A stretch of 64,000 bases of DNA from a gamma proteobacterium HdN1 (GTDB lineage: Bacteria; Pseudomonadota; Gammaproteobacteria; Pseudomonadales; Ketobacteraceae). Of this stretch, positions 62,386 through 64,000 are shown piece by piece. A program made the translations under genes and the position numbers. Under the pieces are notes generated by a model. That model saw nothing but the letters and a program-made list of their open reading frames with translations, made no database searches and had not been told where the DNA came from. The stretch covers positions 3,756,527 to 3,820,526 of the forward strand of contig FP929140.1 in NCBI GenBank assembly GCA_000198515.1, read 5' to 3'. Each line of letters begins with the position of its first letter. Positions within the stretch are counted from its first letter, which is position 1.

Positions 62386-62675
62386 GCCCCTGCGCCGCCA
62401 GCCTTGGCCAGCAGCTGTGCGCGTCGTGCAGCGAAGCGTGCCTCGACCTCATCCGCGCTGGCGTAGTCACCGGCTCGGATTTGCTCCCGCGCATCCGCGA
62501 CCTTGCCACGCAGAAATTCCTCATACTCGCGCGATTGGCGCTGGCGTTGCACGAACTCACGCATCAGTTCACGCAGGATTTGCGAGGCCGGGCGATGGCT
62601 GGCCTTAGCCTCGGCCATGAACTCAGCGCGCAGCTCTGGCTCAAGCTTCATGGTGAAAACGGCTTCTTTGGGCAT
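62382..62675 (-). CDS. RHH antitoxin (CopG/ParD-like) of a broken pair
   Basis: 97 aa. AVFTMKLEPELRAEFMAEAK and RPASQILRELMREFVQRQ form the ribbon-helix-helix, followed by an acidic toxin-binding tail. The partner toxin is cut after ten codons by the intron fragment. AT-rich upstream DNA (62690-62720) probably holds the promoter. Confidence 0.85.
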   Translation of the reverse strand: MPKEAVFTMKLEPELRAEFMAEAKASHRPASQILRELMREFVQRQRQSREYEEFLRGKVADAREQIRAGDYASADEVEARFAARRAQLLAKAGGAGA

Positions 62676-62860
62676 GGTGTGCCTCCAAAAATCTTATGTA
62701 CTGACCAAGTATATACGTCGTCAGTATTTGAGTCATCCGCAATGATCTGGGCATCCTGCTTAAGAGTCGCCTTTGCGAAAAAGGAAACATGGTCCTTACT
62801 TGCCACTGATCGGTTCTTTCACTAAGATAGTAATAGATTACTTACTTTGTGGGGCGGCCC

Positions 62861-63478
62861 ATGAGCAGTCATTCCAAGCATCTCCCTGCCGAAGAGCGTC
62901 GGGCGGCGACGGTTGAGGCGGTTGTCGAGCTGGCCGCCGAACAAAACCCGAGCGACATCACGACCACCGCCATTGCACAGCGCATGGGGCTGACCCAAGG
63001 TGCGCTGTTTCGCCATTTCCCAACCAAGGACGCGATTCTGGAATCCGTGATGGGCTGGGTGGCCGAGCGTCTGCTCGCCCGTGTCGACAAAGCGGCGGCA
63101 AGTGCGGCATCACCGATGGCGGCGCTGGAGGCGATGTTCATGGCGCACATCGACTTTGTTGCCGAGCATCCCGGCGTACCACGGATGCTCTTTGGAGAAT
63201 TGCAGCGCCCTGGCGATACCTTGCCAAAAAAAATGGTGAAGACATTGGTCCGCCGCTACCGAGAACGCCTACAGCACCTGCTCGAGACAGGCAAGACACA
63301 AGGGGAGTTGCATGCACAATTGGACATCGAGGCCGCCTCGGTGTCGTTCATTGGCTCGATTCAAGGCCTAGTGATGCAGTCGTTGTTAGCCGGCGACGTC
63401 ACGCACATGCGGCGTGATGCACTGGGCGTATTCGCGATCTATCGGCGAGGCATTGCTCGCGTCAGGAGTACATCATGA
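62861..63478 (+). CDS. TetR/AcrR-family regulator
   Basis: 205 aa. The N-terminal HTH includes DITTTAIAQRMGLTQGALFR and HFPTKDAILESVMGWV; the rest is the helical ligand-binding domain. It probably represses itself and the downstream efflux genes. ATG 62861 is used; GTG 62849 is an alternative. It overlaps the adaptor gene by ATGA. Confidence 0.92.
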   Translation: MSSHSKHLPAEERRAATVEAVVELAAEQNPSDITTTAIAQRMGLTQGALFRHFPTKDAILESVMGWVAERLLARVDKAAASAASPMAALEAMFMAHIDFVAEHPGVPRMLFGELQRPGDTLPKKMVKTLVRRYRERLQHLLETGKTQGELHAQLDIEAASVSFIGSIQGLVMQSLLAGDVTHMRRDALGVFAIYRRGIARVRSTS

Positions 63479-64000
63479 AATTTCCACGCCTGCAACGCCG
63501 CACGCTGATGCTCATCGCCATCATCGTGCCGCTCCTAATGTTGCTCATTTATGTGGCCGCGCGATTCGGGCCATTGGCCCCGACTGAAGTCACGGTCAGC
63601 ACGGTTGAATCCCGGACGGTTGCCCCGGCTCTATTCGGCATCGGCACGGTGCAGGCACGCTACACCTACAAAATCGGCCCGACCTTTGCTGGTCGCGTCA
63701 AACGACTGGACGTACACGTCGGCGACGCGGTTAAGGCAGGTCAGGTGCTCGGAGAGATGGACGCGGTGGATTTGGATGATCGCATCGCCGCGCAGCAGGC
63801 GGCGATCAAAAGTTCAGAAGCCGCTTTGAAGCAGGCTTCGGCCAAGCAGGATTTTGCACAGACGCAAACAAACCGCTATGAACAGTTGCTGGCGGTACAC
63901 AACACCAGCGAAGAAAACGTCTCCACCAAACGTCAGGAATTGTCGATTGCCAATGCCGCTTTGGCTGCTGCACGCGAAGATATCGTTCGCCTACGCGCCG
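63475..64000 (+). CDS. HlyD/RND-type efflux adaptor, N-terminal part
   Basis: At least 175 codons; runs past the right edge. A signal-anchor helix (LMLIAIIVPLLMLLIYVAAR) precedes the biotinyl-lipoyl-like half GRVKRLDVHVGDAVKAGQVL and then the alpha-hairpin with coiled-coil heptads. An inner-membrane transporter gene is expected next. AGGAG precedes the start. Confidence 0.92.
   Translation, partial: MKFPRLQRRTLMLIAIIVPLLMLLIYVAARFGPLAPTEVTVSTVESRTVAPALFGIGTVQARYTYKIGPTFAGRVKRLDVHVGDAVKAGQVLGEMDAVDLDDRIAAQQAAIKSSEAALKQASAKQDFAQTQTNRYEQLLAVHNTSEENVSTKRQELSIANAALAAAREDIVRLRA

Noticed and set aside
61988-62608. Long frame of 207 codons from the truncated intron RT
   Set aside because: After codon 122 it runs antisense through an RHH antitoxin gene; the rest is not RT.

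Overview
The window looks like the chromosome of a gammaproteobacterium with roughly balanced GC, but no genus can be named. The clues are the order pilB-pilC-pilD-coaE-yacG with a divergent pilA, an NAD-glutamate dehydrogenase of the 180 kDa class followed by a DUF2835 gene, and a glnA-ntrB-ntrC block with a sigma-54 promoter and NtrC sites. No rRNA, tRNA or CRISPR array was found.

Positions 1-31000 are a conserved core: a GMC oxidoreductase (partial), an MpaB-like oxygenase, uppP, phoX, lldD, gdhB, DUF2835, dapL, gltD, gltB, ntrC, ntrB, glnA, yacG, coaE, pilD, pilC, pilB and pilA. Most of it concerns nitrogen: glutamate breakdown (gdhB), glutamate synthesis (gltBD), glutamine synthesis (glnA), control (ntrBC) and a transaminase for lysine and cell-wall synthesis (dapL). 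Small toxin-antitoxin genes sit between these operons: an orphan ParD, HepT/MntA, and a phage-type HigB/HigA pair.

Positions 31000-50200 are an accessory surface-glycan and defence region. It holds a GT-C-like membrane protein after pilA, a GT2 glycosyltransferase with a broken relative 2 kb upstream, a flippase, a methyltransferase, a HAD phosphatase, a nucleotidyltransferase, a CDP-glycerol-type transferase, wecB and two GT-B glycosyltransferases. Mixed in are HigBA, a brnA remnant, a Uma2 nuclease, a PD-(D/E)XK protein with a possible DNA-reading N-terminus, an IS3 fragment joined to a hipA fragment, an AlbA_2/Schlafen-type protein, two Fic proteins (one lacking the catalytic histidine) and VapBC.

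Positions 50200-62400 are the most unusual part: pieces of an integron cassette array with no integrase in view. attC sites with matching R'' and R' boxes separate cassettes for a pyrimidine-dimer-glycosylase/DUF1722 fusion, a GNAT acetyltransferase, an FMN reductase, an antisense ccdAB pair and a uracil-DNA-glycosylase-like protein. Two copies of one group II intron, apparently identical over their shared 867 bp, sit at the same position in two different attC sites; one copy is truncated. IS91/ISCR-like elements (one complete, one partial) interrupt the array and flank a SET fragment, a chemoreceptor fragment and an hsp20 gene. The window ends with a tetR-type regulator translationally coupled to an efflux adaptor gene that runs off the edge.
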